Source: Paraglaciecola algarum (GTDB taxonomy: Bacteria > Pseudomonadota > Gammaproteobacteria > Enterobacterales > Alteromonadaceae). From it: a DNA stretch of 64,000 nucleotides. The stretch is from NCBI RefSeq assembly GCF_021532655.1, contig NZ_JAKGAS010000003.1, positions 372,001 to 436,000 on the forward strand, read 5' to 3'. The notes beneath the pieces are model-generated. The model was not told the origin of the DNA, made no database searches, and saw only the letters and a list, made by a program, of their open reading frames with translations. Positions 55,430-63,924 of this stretch are shown here, one piece after another (positions within the stretch are counted from its first letter, which is position 1; every line of letters starts with the position of its first letter). Position numbers and translations under genes: made by a program.

Positions 55430-56281
55430 TTAGAGTTTAATCTGGCCTTTAATTTTTTCTAATAACTTAGGCCCAATTCCCTTCACCTTCAACAAATCGT
55501 TTAAGGTTTTAAAAGGGCGGTCGGTTAATATGTTCTGCGCAACGGTTGCTGACACTCCCTTTATCGCTCTAACTTGTTCTAACTCCGCGCGATTTATAGA
55601 AACTGCGCTAGCTTTAGTTGCCTTATGCTTGGTTGAGGGTTTCTTAGTTTTGCTGGCTTTAGCTTTTTTATTAGTTGTCTTTGGGGCCGCCTTTGCCGTT
55701 GACAGCATATCCTTCGCTGTTACTTCTTCAACTTCTTCAACTTCTTCAACAACGCTAGTATTGGTGTTTGTGTCGGTAGCAGCTTCACTTTTTACTGAAT
55801 TGCTTTGCGGTTCAATTTCAAGATTGGCAAAATCGACATGGATCACCGTATTGGCGCCGCCATCTATAATGCTAGGCTTCCAAGTTGAAATATAAGGAAG
55901 GTCAAAATTAACAGCGTCACGAGTAATATAGCCATTTTCTGTCCACTCTCTCAACATAAGGCAAATGTACCACTGCCCAGTCGGCGGCTCTTGAAATTCT
56001 AAGTTATAAACACTAGGCCCCACATAATGCTGATCCAACAGTTCTCCTATGGCTGTTCCCGCCAAAGCTACGCCATCAAATTGTCCGCTGTAGTAAGGTT
56101 GTCTTAGAGCCCAAAGTTCTAATGCCAGGGTACCACTGATATTTTCAGCATTACGATTGTTTTGAATGGCTGAAACATCAATAGAAATCTGATTATTGTG
56201 AATGCGGTACCCGCAAGGTTGCTGTATTTGTAATGCTTCAGAGCCCGTTAAATCTTCTGATAAGACCTGTGTTGCTGTCAT
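55430..56281 (-). CDS. Helix-hairpin-helix protein with unknown N-terminal domain and Lys-rich linker
   Basis: 283 residues. The N-terminal 165 residues form a beta-rich domain I do not recognise ('PCGYRIHNNQISIDVSAIQNNRN', 'GTLALELWALRQPYYSGQFDGVALAGTAIGELLDQHYVG', 'YICLMLREWTENGYITRDAVNF'). A triple EEV repeat follows, encoded by a 9-bp tandem repeat, then a Lys/Ala/Thr-rich linker (about 195-228, histone H1-like). The C-terminal 55 residues carry two HhH motifs ('LEQVRAIKGVSATVAQNILTDRPFKTLNDLLKVKGIGPKLLEKIKGQI'), as in ComEA-type DNA-binding proteins. Without a signal peptide it is cytoplasmic and probably binds DNA through linker and HhH. AGGA precedes the ATG. Confidence 0.8.
   Translation of the reverse strand: MTATQVLSEDLTGSEALQIQQPCGYRIHNNQISIDVSAIQNNRNAENISGTLALELWALRQPYYSGQFDGVALAGTAIGELLDQHYVGPSVYNLEFQEPPTGQWYICLMLREWTENGYITRDAVNFDLPYISTWKPSIIDGGANTVIHVDFANLEIEPQSNSVKSEAATDTNTNTSVVEEVEEVEEVTAKDMLSTAKAAPKTTNKKAKASKTKKPSTKHKATKASAVSINRAELEQVRAIKGVSATVAQNILTDRPFKTLNDLLKVKGIGPKLLEKIKGQIKL
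55723..55752. repeat. 9-bp tandem repeat inside the HhH gene
   Basis: ACTTCTTCA is repeated three times with a partial fourth, encoding EEVEEVEEV. In-frame copy-number change would lengthen or shorten the acidic linker without breaking the gene. Confidence 0.75.
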
Positions 56282-56730
56282 AAAAATATCCTGTTAAAAA
56301 CCGGTGAAAAAAGTTGGCGGATTTTAATACAATATTGCCGAATTAGTAAACAAATTGTGATGACATTTTTATGAATTTAATGTTATCTCTTAGTTGAGTT
56401 TAGATTAATTAATCTACATGAATTATTGATTACATTTTAGTGGATAGAAACTAGTAAATAGAGGCTAGTGATTAGTAAAAAAACGGCTATGCCGCAAGGA
56501 GTTGTAACCGCGGAGATCACAGAACGCTGCGCTGTACAGAGAAAAATGGCTCAACATTTACAGAAACCAATATTTACACAGACAAACATTTTAATTTTTT
56601 GCCCCCGCAGATCCTTGCTCTAACCCCGACATTTATGCTTTTTGTTAAGCTTATTGAATAAGCACCATTGTTTAAGTTTATAATGGCGGTCAAATAGTTT
56701 TCGCAATTGGTAGACTCAGGTAAGTAGAAA
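56282..56730. other. Intergenic region with degenerate repeats
   Basis: No gene supported. Contains CTAG-rich repeats (about 56448-56475) and a divergent copy of the dispersed repeat (GTTGTAACCGCGGAGATCAC at 56501-56520 running to GTACAGAGAAAAA). Promoter of the next gene presumably lies near 56670-56710. Confidence 0.5.
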
Positions 56731-56979
56731 ATGGCCCATAAAGTACGTTATAAGTTTAATGGTGTGGCAAAGGAAATCAGTTTTTCTTACAGCCGCCATC
56801 AAAATATGCATGAGGCAGTGGCCGATGCTGAAGGAGTAGACCTTAGCCACTTTTTGCAAACTGAGCAGCAAATTGCCGCCATCAGTAAAGGCAAAGCTAC
56901 AGTAAGAAATTTTAGAGATGCCGAATTTATAAAAATGGGGTTTACTGAATTATACTTCTTAAAAAATGGCCAAGAGTGA
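56731..56979 (+). CDS. Small protein of unknown function
   Basis: 82 residues beginning MAHKVRYKFNGVAKEISFSYSRHQNMHEAVADAEGVDLSHFL and ending GFTELYFLKNGQE. Mixed alpha/beta, basic at the start, no signal peptide. The codon use and a clean ATG (AGGTAAGTAGAAA upstream) make it a likely real gene. I cannot name its family. It stands alone and is followed by the structured non-coding region before the ATPase gene. Confidence 0.65.
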   Translation: MAHKVRYKFNGVAKEISFSYSRHQNMHEAVADAEGVDLSHFLQTEQQIAAISKGKATVRNFRDAEFIKMGFTELYFLKNGQE

Positions 56980-57390
56980 TGGATGTTTATGTTCATGTAC
57001 TCAATAGTATCGTGAACAGTTGAGATAATGGCTTCGCCACTTTATGCGCTGCGCTTATTGTCATCCATGACTTTTTTCAAACGAAATCCATTTCGTCCAA
57101 CTTACTTCTTTGCAACAGCTCAAAGAAGTAAGCAAGAAAAGCCGCGCTAAAACCAAGTTCTTATGCCTGCGCGACTTGCCAAATAAAGGTCGCAATGATC
57201 TGCACCCTACAGGCATTGCTCAAATTACATCTATGTAATTTATCCTCTATTTGACTGCGTTGCTCGGCGAACTTGGAGTCGCGAGAAAATCAAAAGCATG
57301 GCTGCGCCACTGACAAACTATTAAGCATTAAATTCGGCCTATCAACTTTTATTATAACCAGTTGTTTTTGTTGACATTTAATAAAATAAG
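56980..57390. other. Structured non-coding region before the ATPase gene
   Basis: No gene. Three perfect inverted repeats with short loops follow each other: ACGAAAT-CC-ATTTCGT (57081-57096), CTTACTTCTTTG with CAAAGAAGTAAG (57101-57132, 8-nt loop) and AAATTACAT-CT-ATGTAATTT (57222-57241). The stretch reads like an intergenic repeat unit or a remnant of one. A TTGACA (57371-57376) close to the ATPase start may be its -35 box. Confidence 0.6.
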
Positions 57391-59430
57391 TTGTTAGATG
57401 AGTTAGCCCAAAAAAATACGCCAAGTAAATTAATGCAGAAAATTAATCAGATACTCGCAGCGATTTCAAGAAGAGCTGAAAGAACTAAAAAGGTCGAACA
57501 TTTAGTAAATTCATTTGTTGACGTTGGCTCTTTGCAATCAATGATTTCAAATTATGAAAACCAAGTCATCTACGGCCGAAAGGGTACTGGAAAAACTCAT
57601 GCACTAATTTATTTAAATACTAAAAATAATATAAATGGTCGCGTGTCCATTAATATAGACCTAAGGACTATAGGATCTTCTCAGAGCTTTTATATTAACA
57701 ACGAATATACTGAAAAAGACCGAGCGTTAAGGTTGCTGTCCGACATATTAGGCAATGTACACGAAGCTATATTGGAAACAGTTTCAGAATCAGATGAGAT
57801 AGACTTGTCTGCAGTAGTTCCAATTTTAGATGAATTTGTAGAATGCATAACTAACATAGAAATTTGCGGAACTATTGAACGAGAATCACAATCTGAAAGT
57901 AATCACTCAAATAAATTACAATATAATTTAACAGCAAGTTCGTCAAAAGGTCTCACCGCCTCACTATCGGAAACTACAGGATCCTCAGAAAAAGCCTCAG
58001 CAAAACAAACTAGAGCTGGTTATGAAAACCTTCGTATTCACTTCGGTTTGTTAATTAAAAGTGTAAAAAAACTAGTAAAATTGATGCCTGAAAACGAGCT
58101 TTGGATTCTGCTAGATGAATGGGGCAGCATCCCTTACGAACTTCAACCATATGTAGCAGATTTACTTAGGAAAGTCCTGTTCCCAGTCAATGGAGTAATT
58201 GTAAAAATTGCGACAACCCCCATGCGAGCAAATTTTAGAAAAACAACTGAAACTCAAAGCTTCATCGGATTCGAACTCGGTGTAGATGTGTCTTCAGTAA
58301 TAGACTTAGATGAATTCCTAGTCTTTGAAAATAATTACGAAACCGCGAAAAGTTTTTTTAAAAACCTCATACACAAACATGCTCTAGCAATCGATACAAA
58401 TAACATTTGTAGCCTAGATGAAACAAAATTTATCAACCATATTTTTACCCAAAGATCTTCCTTTGAAGAGTTTGTCCGCGCATCCGAGGGAAGTCCAAGA
58501 GATGCGATTAATATTTTGTCCAAGGCAGCATTTAAAGCTGCGGATAGCAAAATAGCAATTAAACATATAAGAGAAGCTGCTAGAAGTTTTTATCATACCG
58601 ATAAGCATAATGAGTTAAATTCGAACGCTGAAGCTTTAGAGCTATTAGATTGGATTATTCGAGAAGTCATCAGTACTAGAAAAACTAGAGGCTTCTTACT
58701 GTCATGTGACTCTAAAGATAAATTAATTGATTACCTTTACGATGCCAGAGTATTACACATACTAAAACAAGGAGTTTCCGTTTCAACTATGGCAGGTAAA
58801 CGATTCAACATATATAGTCTAGACTATGGTTGTTACGTTGACTTAATTGGTACTCAAGGCTACCCAAAAGCATTACTAATTGCATCCAGTAAGAATAATG
58901 AAGATACTTATGTAGAAATCCCCGCGGCTTGTTTCGCTTCAGCGAAACATTCTATTCTAGAATTACAGAGTTATTACAACCAACATCAAACGAGCTTTTC
59001 ATTTGTTAATTCCGCCAAAGACTTAACATTGGCTGTAATTAATTTAAATAGTAAAAAAGAATTAGAGAGCAGCGTACCAGATTCCCTTTTGGATGGAATA
59101 CCCAAAAATATCGAAAATAAAAAGATTGATAATTCTATCTTCAAGCCTCTCATATTTGTTGCCTTAATAATAAGAAAGGCACAAAATCATGAATATAGCA
59201 CCGGGGTACAAATAACAAACATAATCAATGAGTATTTGATTCACGAAAGTAAACCTAAGAAACCGAATAATATTTCCCGAGAGTTAAGAGACCAAGGCAA
59301 GATAGAAAAAATGCCGTGGCTTACGTTGATGTCGAAAACCGCTGGTTCAGGTAACGTATTTTGTATAAATGAATTATGGAAGGTTTATTGGAAAGAATAC
59401 TTCGACTCCCCTCCTCCTAATATAATGTAA
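57391..59430 (+). CDS. Standalone ORC/CDC6-like AAA ATPase, candidate defence protein
   Basis: 679 residues from a TTG start; an ATG at 57433 (residue 15) is the alternative, favoured if TTGACA at 57371-57376 is the -35 box, since the TTG would then lie in the promoter. Neither has a clear ribosome site. Walker A GRKGTGKT (62-69), a polar Ser/Thr/Glu-rich insert (about 164-207), Walker B WILLDEW (Asp242-Glu243), a sensor-1-like 'VIVKIATTPMRAN' and a sensor-2-like 'ASEGSPRDAINILSKAAFKAA' give the ORC/CDC6-type AAA+ order. The C-terminus has a winged-helix-like region (about 600-660, 'QITNIINEYLIHES', 'ISRELRDQGKIEKM'). Bacterial members of this type are large solitary ATPases of accessory regions; an antiphage role is inference. 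The gene is AT-rich and flanked by repeats. Confidence 0.7.
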   Translation: MLDELAQKNTPSKLMQKINQILAAISRRAERTKKVEHLVNSFVDVGSLQSMISNYENQVIYGRKGTGKTHALIYLNTKNNINGRVSINIDLRTIGSSQSFYINNEYTEKDRALRLLSDILGNVHEAILETVSESDEIDLSAVVPILDEFVECITNIEICGTIERESQSESNHSNKLQYNLTASSSKGLTASLSETTGSSEKASAKQTRAGYENLRIHFGLLIKSVKKLVKLMPENELWILLDEWGSIPYELQPYVADLLRKVLFPVNGVIVKIATTPMRANFRKTTETQSFIGFELGVDVSSVIDLDEFLVFENNYETAKSFFKNLIHKHALAIDTNNICSLDETKFINHIFTQRSSFEEFVRASEGSPRDAINILSKAAFKAADSKIAIKHIREAARSFYHTDKHNELNSNAEALELLDWIIREVISTRKTRGFLLSCDSKDKLIDYLYDARVLHILKQGVSVSTMAGKRFNIYSLDYGCYVDLIGTQGYPKALLIASSKNNEDTYVEIPAACFASAKHSILELQSYYNQHQTSFSFVNSAKDLTLAVINLNSKKELESSVPDSLLDGIPKNIENKKIDNSIFKPLIFVALIIRKAQNHEYSTGVQITNIINEYLIHESKPKKPNNISRELRDQGKIEKMPWLTLMSKTAGSGNVFCINELWKVYWKEYFDSPPPNIM

Positions 59431-59437
59431 CTCTTCA

Positions 59438-59480
59438 TACCTGCGGGGGCTGGTTCGCTGAAAAACGTAAAGGTGCAATC
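59438..59480 (+). repeat. Island repeat, copy A
   Basis: TACCTGCGGGGGCTGGTTCG with the following GAAAAACGTAAAGGTGCAAT is nearly identical to copy C (60108-60150). Starts 8 bp after the ATPase stop codon. Confidence 0.75.
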
Positions 59481-59481
59481 G

Positions 59482-59508
59482 TACCTGCGGGGTCAGGTTC
59501 GTTGAAAG
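59482..59508 (+). repeat. Island repeat, copy B (partial)
   Basis: TACCTGCGGGGTCAGGTTCG plus TTGAAA repeats the first 27 bp of copies A and C, directly after copy A. Confidence 0.7.
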
Positions 59509-59544
59509 CAATTAACAAAACACCCATTTTAATTTAGAAACGAA

Positions 59545-59578
59545 TTGACAGCACCAGCTCGCATTCCCATAATGGGAA
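59545..59578 (+). promoter_or_regulatory. Promoter and operator of the HigA-like gene
   Basis: TTGACA (59545-59550), a 17-bp spacer and CATAAT (59568-59573) form a near-consensus sigma-70 promoter. The -10 box lies inside a perfect palindrome TTCCCAT-A-ATGGGAA (59564-59578), so a repressor bound there would block transcription. Autorepression by the HTH protein is the simplest reading. Confidence 0.75.
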
Positions 59579-59592
59579 ATATCGGAGAGAGC

Positions 59593-59961
59593 ATGAATAT
59601 AAAACCTATTAAGAACCAGCAAGACTATGAACTTGCTATGGTTACGATTGAAAAGCTTTGGGATGCTCGGCCGGGTTCTGCTGAGGCTGATGAATTAGAT
59701 GTGTTGGCCACGTTAGTTGAGTCATATGAAAAGAAGCAATTTGAAATTGCAGCGCCTGATCCTGTGGCGGCCATAAAGTTTCGAATGGAGCAGCAGGGCC
59801 TTAGCGATGCAGATTTAGTGTCGGCATTAGGGCAAAGAAGCCGAGTATCTGAGATTTTAAACAAAAAAAGAAAACTCAGTATTTCAATGATCCGCAACTT
59901 ACACCAACAACTACAAATACCCCTAGAAAGCCTTATTTCTGATTATCCGTTAGTAAAATAA
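59593..59961 (+). CDS. HigA-type (COG5499) HTH antitoxin-like regulator without adjacent toxin
   Basis: 122 residues from ATG 59593, which has GGAGAG 4-9 nt upstream; an in-frame TTG at 59545 lies in the promoter. The N-terminal half ('IKNQQDYELAMVTIEKLWDARPGSAEADELDVLATLVESYEKKQF') and the HTH (about 65-115, 'DPVAAIKFRMEQQGLSDADLVSALGQRSRVSEILNKKRKLSISMIRNL') are those of HigA antitoxins of the COG5499 type. The usual partner HigB (about 100 residues, RelE-like, normally just upstream) is absent: the 160 bp between the ATPase and this gene hold only repeats and the promoter. It is thus an orphan antitoxin, or a regulator of the neighbouring ATPase. Confidence 0.85.
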   Translation: MNIKPIKNQQDYELAMVTIEKLWDARPGSAEADELDVLATLVESYEKKQFEIAAPDPVAAIKFRMEQQGLSDADLVSALGQRSRVSEILNKKRKLSISMIRNLHQQLQIPLESLISDYPLVK

Positions 59962-60107
59962 GAGCGAGTCGATACTCAGCTCTTATCAGTAAACAAAATC
60001 TCTAAATACGGATACCTAGCTAAATTTTATTGAACGCTTTTATAAAGGGCTTTTGATCTTGGTAAAATTTTATATTGTCAGTGGAATTTAAACGCTTCCT
60101 GTATACA

Positions 60108-60150
60108 TACCTGCGGGTGAGGTTCGTTGAAAAACGTAAAGGTGCAATTA
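60108..60150 (+). repeat. Island repeat, copy C
   Basis: TACCTGCGGGTGAGGTTCGT then GAAAAACGTAAAGGTGCAAT, the counterpart of copies A and B. Copies A/B and C bracket the HigA-like gene. Confidence 0.75.
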
Positions 60151-60207
60151 ACCGGAATTATCTCATCACCCATCGTAAAATAAATTAATTTTATTTTACG
60201 ATGGCGA

Positions 60208-60313
60208 GAACTAAATCAAAAAACCTGAGTCCTATTTAGTGTGTGTTTTATTTTGTGTGTGTCTCTAGTATGTGTTTAGCCCAGATTTTATCTGGGCTTT
60301 TTTTTTGCCTGTT
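60208..60313 (+). repeat. Duplicated two-hairpin element, copy 2
   Basis: Second copy of the element at 389-495. The ACTAAAT/ATTTAGT hairpin (60210-60240) and the terminator (AGCCCAGATT with TATCTGGGCT then nine T) are kept while the middle has diverged slightly and lost one base. Flanking sequence on both sides is unrelated between the copies, which places the element's borders at about GAACTAAATC and TTTGCCTGTT. Confidence 0.6.
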
Positions 60314-60323
60314 ATAAAACAAA

Positions 60324-60345
60324 AAAACGAGCCTAAACTCGTTTT
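60324..60345 (-). terminator. Rho-independent terminator of gcvP
   Basis: AAAACGAG and CTCGTTTT pair around six bases; on the minus strand the stem runs into TTTTTTT. It lies 150 bp beyond the gcvP stop. Confidence 0.75.
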
Positions 60346-60493
60346 CTTAATCTATAACTTGTCCAGTTTCTACTGAATCATTGGAGTATCAGCAAAGCTG
60401 CCGAGCTAAGAGACCCGATGAGCATAGTAGTCCTATGTGATTTGGGCGAGTAGCGATGGCAATGCAGCTGAGGCTTCAAGGATGACGTAAAAA

Positions 60494-63424
60494 CTAGTCT
60501 CCCATATACGTCTCTATAGAAGGACAACTACAAATAAGGTTGCGGTCCCCATAAACATCATCTATCCGATTAACTGATGGCCAAAACTTGTTACGAGCCA
60601 CTGCTGCTACTGGATAAGCGGCTAGTTGCCTATCATAACTACGAGTCCATTCACTGTCACAAATATCATCTAGTGTATGTGGTGCATTAAACAGTGGGTT
60701 GTCGGTTGCGCTCCACTCCCCTGCTTCTACTTTGGCTATTTCTTGACGAATACTCACCATGGCTTCAATAAACCTATCTAGTTCAGCTTTGGCTTCTGAC
60801 TCAGTCGGTTCTATCATCAAGGTGCCCGCTACTGGAAAGCTCATAGTGGGGGCATGAAAACCATAATCGTTTAAGCGTTTGGCCACGTCCATTTCTGTTA
60901 CACCACTTGATTCTTTAAGCGGGCGCAAATCAATAATACATTCATGAGCAACACGGTCGTTACGGCCACGGTATAACACTGGGTAATGGCTACTGAGTTT
61001 ATTCGCTACATAGTTGGCATTTAACATAGCCACTTCGGTAGCTTTTTTCAGGCCTTGGCCACCCATCATTTTGATGTACATGTAACTAATTGGCAAAATA
61101 GATGCACTGCCCCAAGGTGCCGCAGATACTGCGCCCATTCTGTTTGATGAACCACCCTCGCGCACTTTAGTGTCACCTGTGTTTTCAACACCTACTACTT
61201 TGTGGTTAGGTAAAAACGGCGCTAAGTGGGCTTTTACACCAATTGGCCCCATACCTGGGCCACCACCACCGTGGGGAATACAAAAGGTTTTATGCAAGTT
61301 TAAATGAGATACATCTGAGCCAATTGAGCCAGGTGATGTCACACCTACTTGGGCGTTCATGTTGGCGCCATCCATGTAAACCTGACCGCCAAACTCGTGC
61401 ACTATGTCACACATTTCGCGAATAGTTTCTTCGTAAACACCATGGGTAGACGGGTAAGTGATCATGGCACAAGACAAGTTTTCACCTGCTTCAGCGGCCT
61501 TTTTACGTAAGTCGGCTAGATCCACATTACCGTTTTTATCACAGGCAACCACTACCACTTTTAAGCTAACCATTTGTGCAGATGCGGGGTTAGTGCCATG
61601 AGCTGAGCTTGGGATTAGGCAGATGTTTCTGTGCCCTTGGTTATTACTTTCGTGGTATTTTTGAATCGTGATTAAACCCGCATATTCACCTTGAGCACCA
61701 GAGTTGGGCTGCATAGACAAAGCGTCGTAACCGGTTATTTCAATTAACCATTCACTTAACTCATCAATCATGAGTTTATAACCTTGTGCTTGGTCAAGGG
61801 GAGCAAACGGATGCAGTTGACCAAACTCAGGCCAAGTCACTGGTAACATTTCAGCAGTGGCGTTTAACTTCATAGTACAAGAGCCAAGGGAAATCATAGA
61901 ATGATTTAAGGCTAAATCTTTGTCTTCCAAGGATTTGATATAACGCAACATTTCAGTTTCGCTGTGGTAACTATTAAATACTGAATGGGTTAAAAACTCG
62001 CTCGTTCTGATTAATTCGGCTGGGATAGATTGGCTGCCTTTTTCTACTATCTCAGTATCAAATGCTTTAATGTCTAACTCTACGTTTGCACCTACAAAGG
62101 CTTGGTAAATAGCCTGTAAATCGTCTCGGGTAGTGGTTTCATCTAAACTAATACCTAACACAGCATCAACGTCTGTTCGAAGGTTTAGGTTTTGCTTTAA
62201 AGCGGCAGATATGATTTTTTGTTTGTTAGTACCTACTTTCACGCTTAACGTATCGAACCAAGTATTATTAACTAATTCAAAACCTGATTTTTGTAACCCA
62301 GCGGCTAAAACATCAGCAAATCTGTGCACACGAGAGGCGATTGTTTTAAGACCTTCTGGGCCATGATAAACCGCATAAAATGAAGCCATGTTGGCTAATA
62401 ACACTTGAGCTGTACAAATATTAGAATTGGCTTTTTCGCGACGAATATGTTGCTCACGGGTTTGCAGAGCCATACGTAATGCGGGACGACCACGGGTATC
62501 TTTAGACACACCAATAATCCGCCCAGGCAGAGAGCGTTTGTAGCTATCTCGAGTGGCAAAAAATGCTGCGTGTGGACCGCCGTAACCCATAGGCACACCA
62601 AATCGTTGGGCACTACCTAACACCACATCGGCACCTAGTTCACCTGGCGACTTAAGTAATACCAAACTCAATAAGTCGGCAGCCACTGCCACTATGCCTT
62701 TATTTGCCTGTACCGCTTTAATAATGTCTTCAATATCATTTATCGCACCCGACGTGCCTGGATATTGTAATAATGCGCCGAATATATTGTGCTCGCTAGC
62801 TTCAACTGCTTTGCCCACTACCACTTCAAAACCAAACATATCCGCCCGATTTTGTACTACGTCTAAGGTTTGCGGATGTACATCATCGGCCACAAAGTAA
62901 ATATTAGCCTTACGATTTTTAGATACCCGTTTGGCTAGCCCCATAGCTTCGGCTGCTGCTGTTGCTTCGTCTAACAAAGAGGCTGAGGCCAGTTCCATGC
63001 CCGTTAAATCGATTGTAGCTTGTTGGAAGTTTAGTAGTGCTTCTAATCTACCTTGGGCAATTTCTGGTTGGTAAGGAGTATAAGCGGTATACCAACCTGG
63101 GTTTTCTAATACATTTCGTAGAATAACGTTAGGCGTTAAAGTGTTGTAATAGCCCATACCAATGTACGAACGATTAATTTTATTTTGACTGGCCATCTCT
63201 TTTAATTGAGCCAATGCTTTAGTTTCAGTGTGCGCTTCGCCAACATTGATCGGTGATGATAAACGAATACTTTCGGGTACCGTTTGTTGCATTAAGTCAT
63301 CTAAGGAGCTTGCGCCAATGGCAGACAACATCTCGTCCATCTCAGCTTCGCTAGGACCAATATGACGACGAATAAAATCCTGTTTTTGTTCGAGTTGAGA
63401 TAAAGAAAAATGAGTTAATGACAT
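60494..63424 (-). CDS. gcvP: Glycine dehydrogenase (aminomethyl-transferring), P-protein of the glycine cleavage system
   Basis: 976 residues (E. coli 957). A PLP enzyme that decarboxylates glycine and passes the aminomethyl group to the lipoyl arm of GcvH. The N-terminal half opens with '[17 protein letters not shown]' and '[49 protein letters not shown]'; the C-terminal half holds the PLP lysine in '[23 protein letters not shown]' (near residue 710). Both halves are complete. It follows gcvH on the same strand; gcvT would be expected upstream, beyond the window. A hairpin with a U-rich stretch lies in the gcvH-gcvP gap. Confidence 0.98.
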   Translation of the reverse strand: MSLTHFSLSQLEQKQDFIRRHIGPSEAEMDEMLSAIGASSLDDLMQQTVPESIRLSSPINVGEAHTETKALAQLKEMASQNKINRSYIGMGYYNTLTPNVILRNVLENPGWYTAYTPYQPEIAQGRLEALLNFQQATIDLTGMELASASLLDEATAAAEAMGLAKRVSKNRKANIYFVADDVHPQTLDVVQNRADMFGFEVVVGKAVEASEHNIFGALLQYPGTSGAINDIEDIIKAVQANKGIVAVAADLLSLVLLKSPGELGADVVLGSAQRFGVPMGYGGPHAAFFATRDSYKRSLPGRIIGVSKDTRGRPALRMALQTREQHIRREKANSNICTAQVLLANMASFYAVYHGPEGLKTIASRVHRFADVLAAGLQKSGFELVNNTWFDTLSVKVGTNKQKIISAALKQNLNLRTDVDAVLGISLDETTTRDDLQAIYQAFVGANVELDIKAFDTEIVEKGSQSIPAELIRTSEFLTHSVFNSYHSETEMLRYIKSLEDKDLALNHSMISLGSCTMKLNATAEMLPVTWPEFGQLHPFAPLDQAQGYKLMIDELSEWLIEITGYDALSMQPNSGAQGEYAGLITIQKYHESNNQGHRNICLIPSSAHGTNPASAQMVSLKVVVVACDKNGNVDLADLRKKAAEAGENLSCAMITYPSTHGVYEETIREMCDIVHEFGGQVYMDGANMNAQVGVTSPGSIGSDVSHLNLHKTFCIPHGGGGPGMGPIGVKAHLAPFLPNHKVVGVENTGDTKVREGGSSNRMGAVSAAPWGSASILPISYMYIKMMGGQGLKKATEVAMLNANYVANKLSSHYPVLYRGRNDRVAHECIIDLRPLKESSGVTEMDVAKRLNDYGFHAPTMSFPVAGTLMIEPTESEAKAELDRFIEAMVSIRQEIAKVEAGEWSATDNPLFNAPHTLDDICDSEWTRSYDRQLAAYPVAAVARNKFWPSVNRIDDVYGDRNLICSCPSIETYMGD

Positions 63425-63464
63425 GACTAAATATGACTTCCAGACTAAAAATAAGGGAATAAAT

Positions 63465-63495
63465 AAAAGGTTTACCCACTAACAGTAAACCTTTT
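63465..63495 (-). terminator. Hairpin with U-rich tail between gcvH and gcvP
   Basis: AAAAGGTTTAC and GTAAACCTTTT pair perfectly over 11 bp around a 9-nt loop; on the minus strand the following bases are ATTTATT. It may attenuate gcvP relative to gcvH or act as an mRNA-processing site. Confidence 0.55.
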
Positions 63496-63534
63496 GTTAA
63501 TACAATGAATTAAAACGCACTTGGTATGAGGTGA

Positions 63535-63924
63535 TTACTCGTCTTCGATGCTGGTTTCATAACCTTCTGCATCTAATAAAGCTTCAACTTCTTCTGGGTC
63601 TTCCGCTTTAATTTGGAATAACCAACCGTCGCCGTATGGGTCTGAGTTAACTAGTTCAGGCGAATCTTCTAAATCTTCGTTAATTGCAACCACTTCACCA
63701 GTAAGAGGTGCATACACATCTGATGCAGCCTTAACCGATTCAGCCACGGCTACATCATCACCTGTAGCGACTTCTGAGCCAACATCAGGCAATTCAACAA
63801 ACACCATGTCACCTAACAATTCTTGTGCATGCTCACTAATACCGACGGTAAAAACACCATCACCTTCAGGACGTACCCATTCATGAGTGGAGGCATAACG
63901 TAAATCTGTTGGAATATTGCTCAT
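63535..63924 (-). CDS. gcvH: Glycine cleavage system H protein
   Basis: 129 residues. Lipoyl-carrier protein that shuttles the aminomethyl group from GcvP to GcvT. The lipoylated Lys65 lies in '[25 protein letters not shown]'; '[37 protein letters not shown]' and the C-terminal 'GDGWLFQIK' complete the barrel-sandwich fold. Length matches the family. The gap to gcvP is 110 bp. Very acidic, as usual. Confidence 0.98.
   Translation of the reverse strand: MSNIPTDLRYASTHEWVRPEGDGVFTVGISEHAQELLGDMVFVELPDVGSEVATGDDVAVAESVKAASDVYAPLTGEVVAINEDLEDSPELVNSDPYGDGWLFQIKAEDPEEVEALLDAEGYETSIEDE

Larger units (their letters stand above)
59962..60493. other. Intergenic region with repeats and two terminators
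   Basis: No gene. Holds island repeat copy C (60108-60150), element copy 2 (60208-60313), the gcvP terminator (60324-60345) and, at about 60395-60470, an unexplained GC-richer stretch containing a GAGCATAG/CTATGTG inverted repeat that looks like another intergenic repeat unit. Confidence 0.6.

Noticed and set aside
55723-55752. CRISPR-like or regulatory repeats
   Set aside because: A 9-bp coding tandem repeat without spacers, within the HhH gene.
59438-60150. Integron attC sites around the HigA-like gene
   Set aside because: The repeats lack the paired R and L boxes and the imperfect palindrome of attC sites, and no integrase is present.
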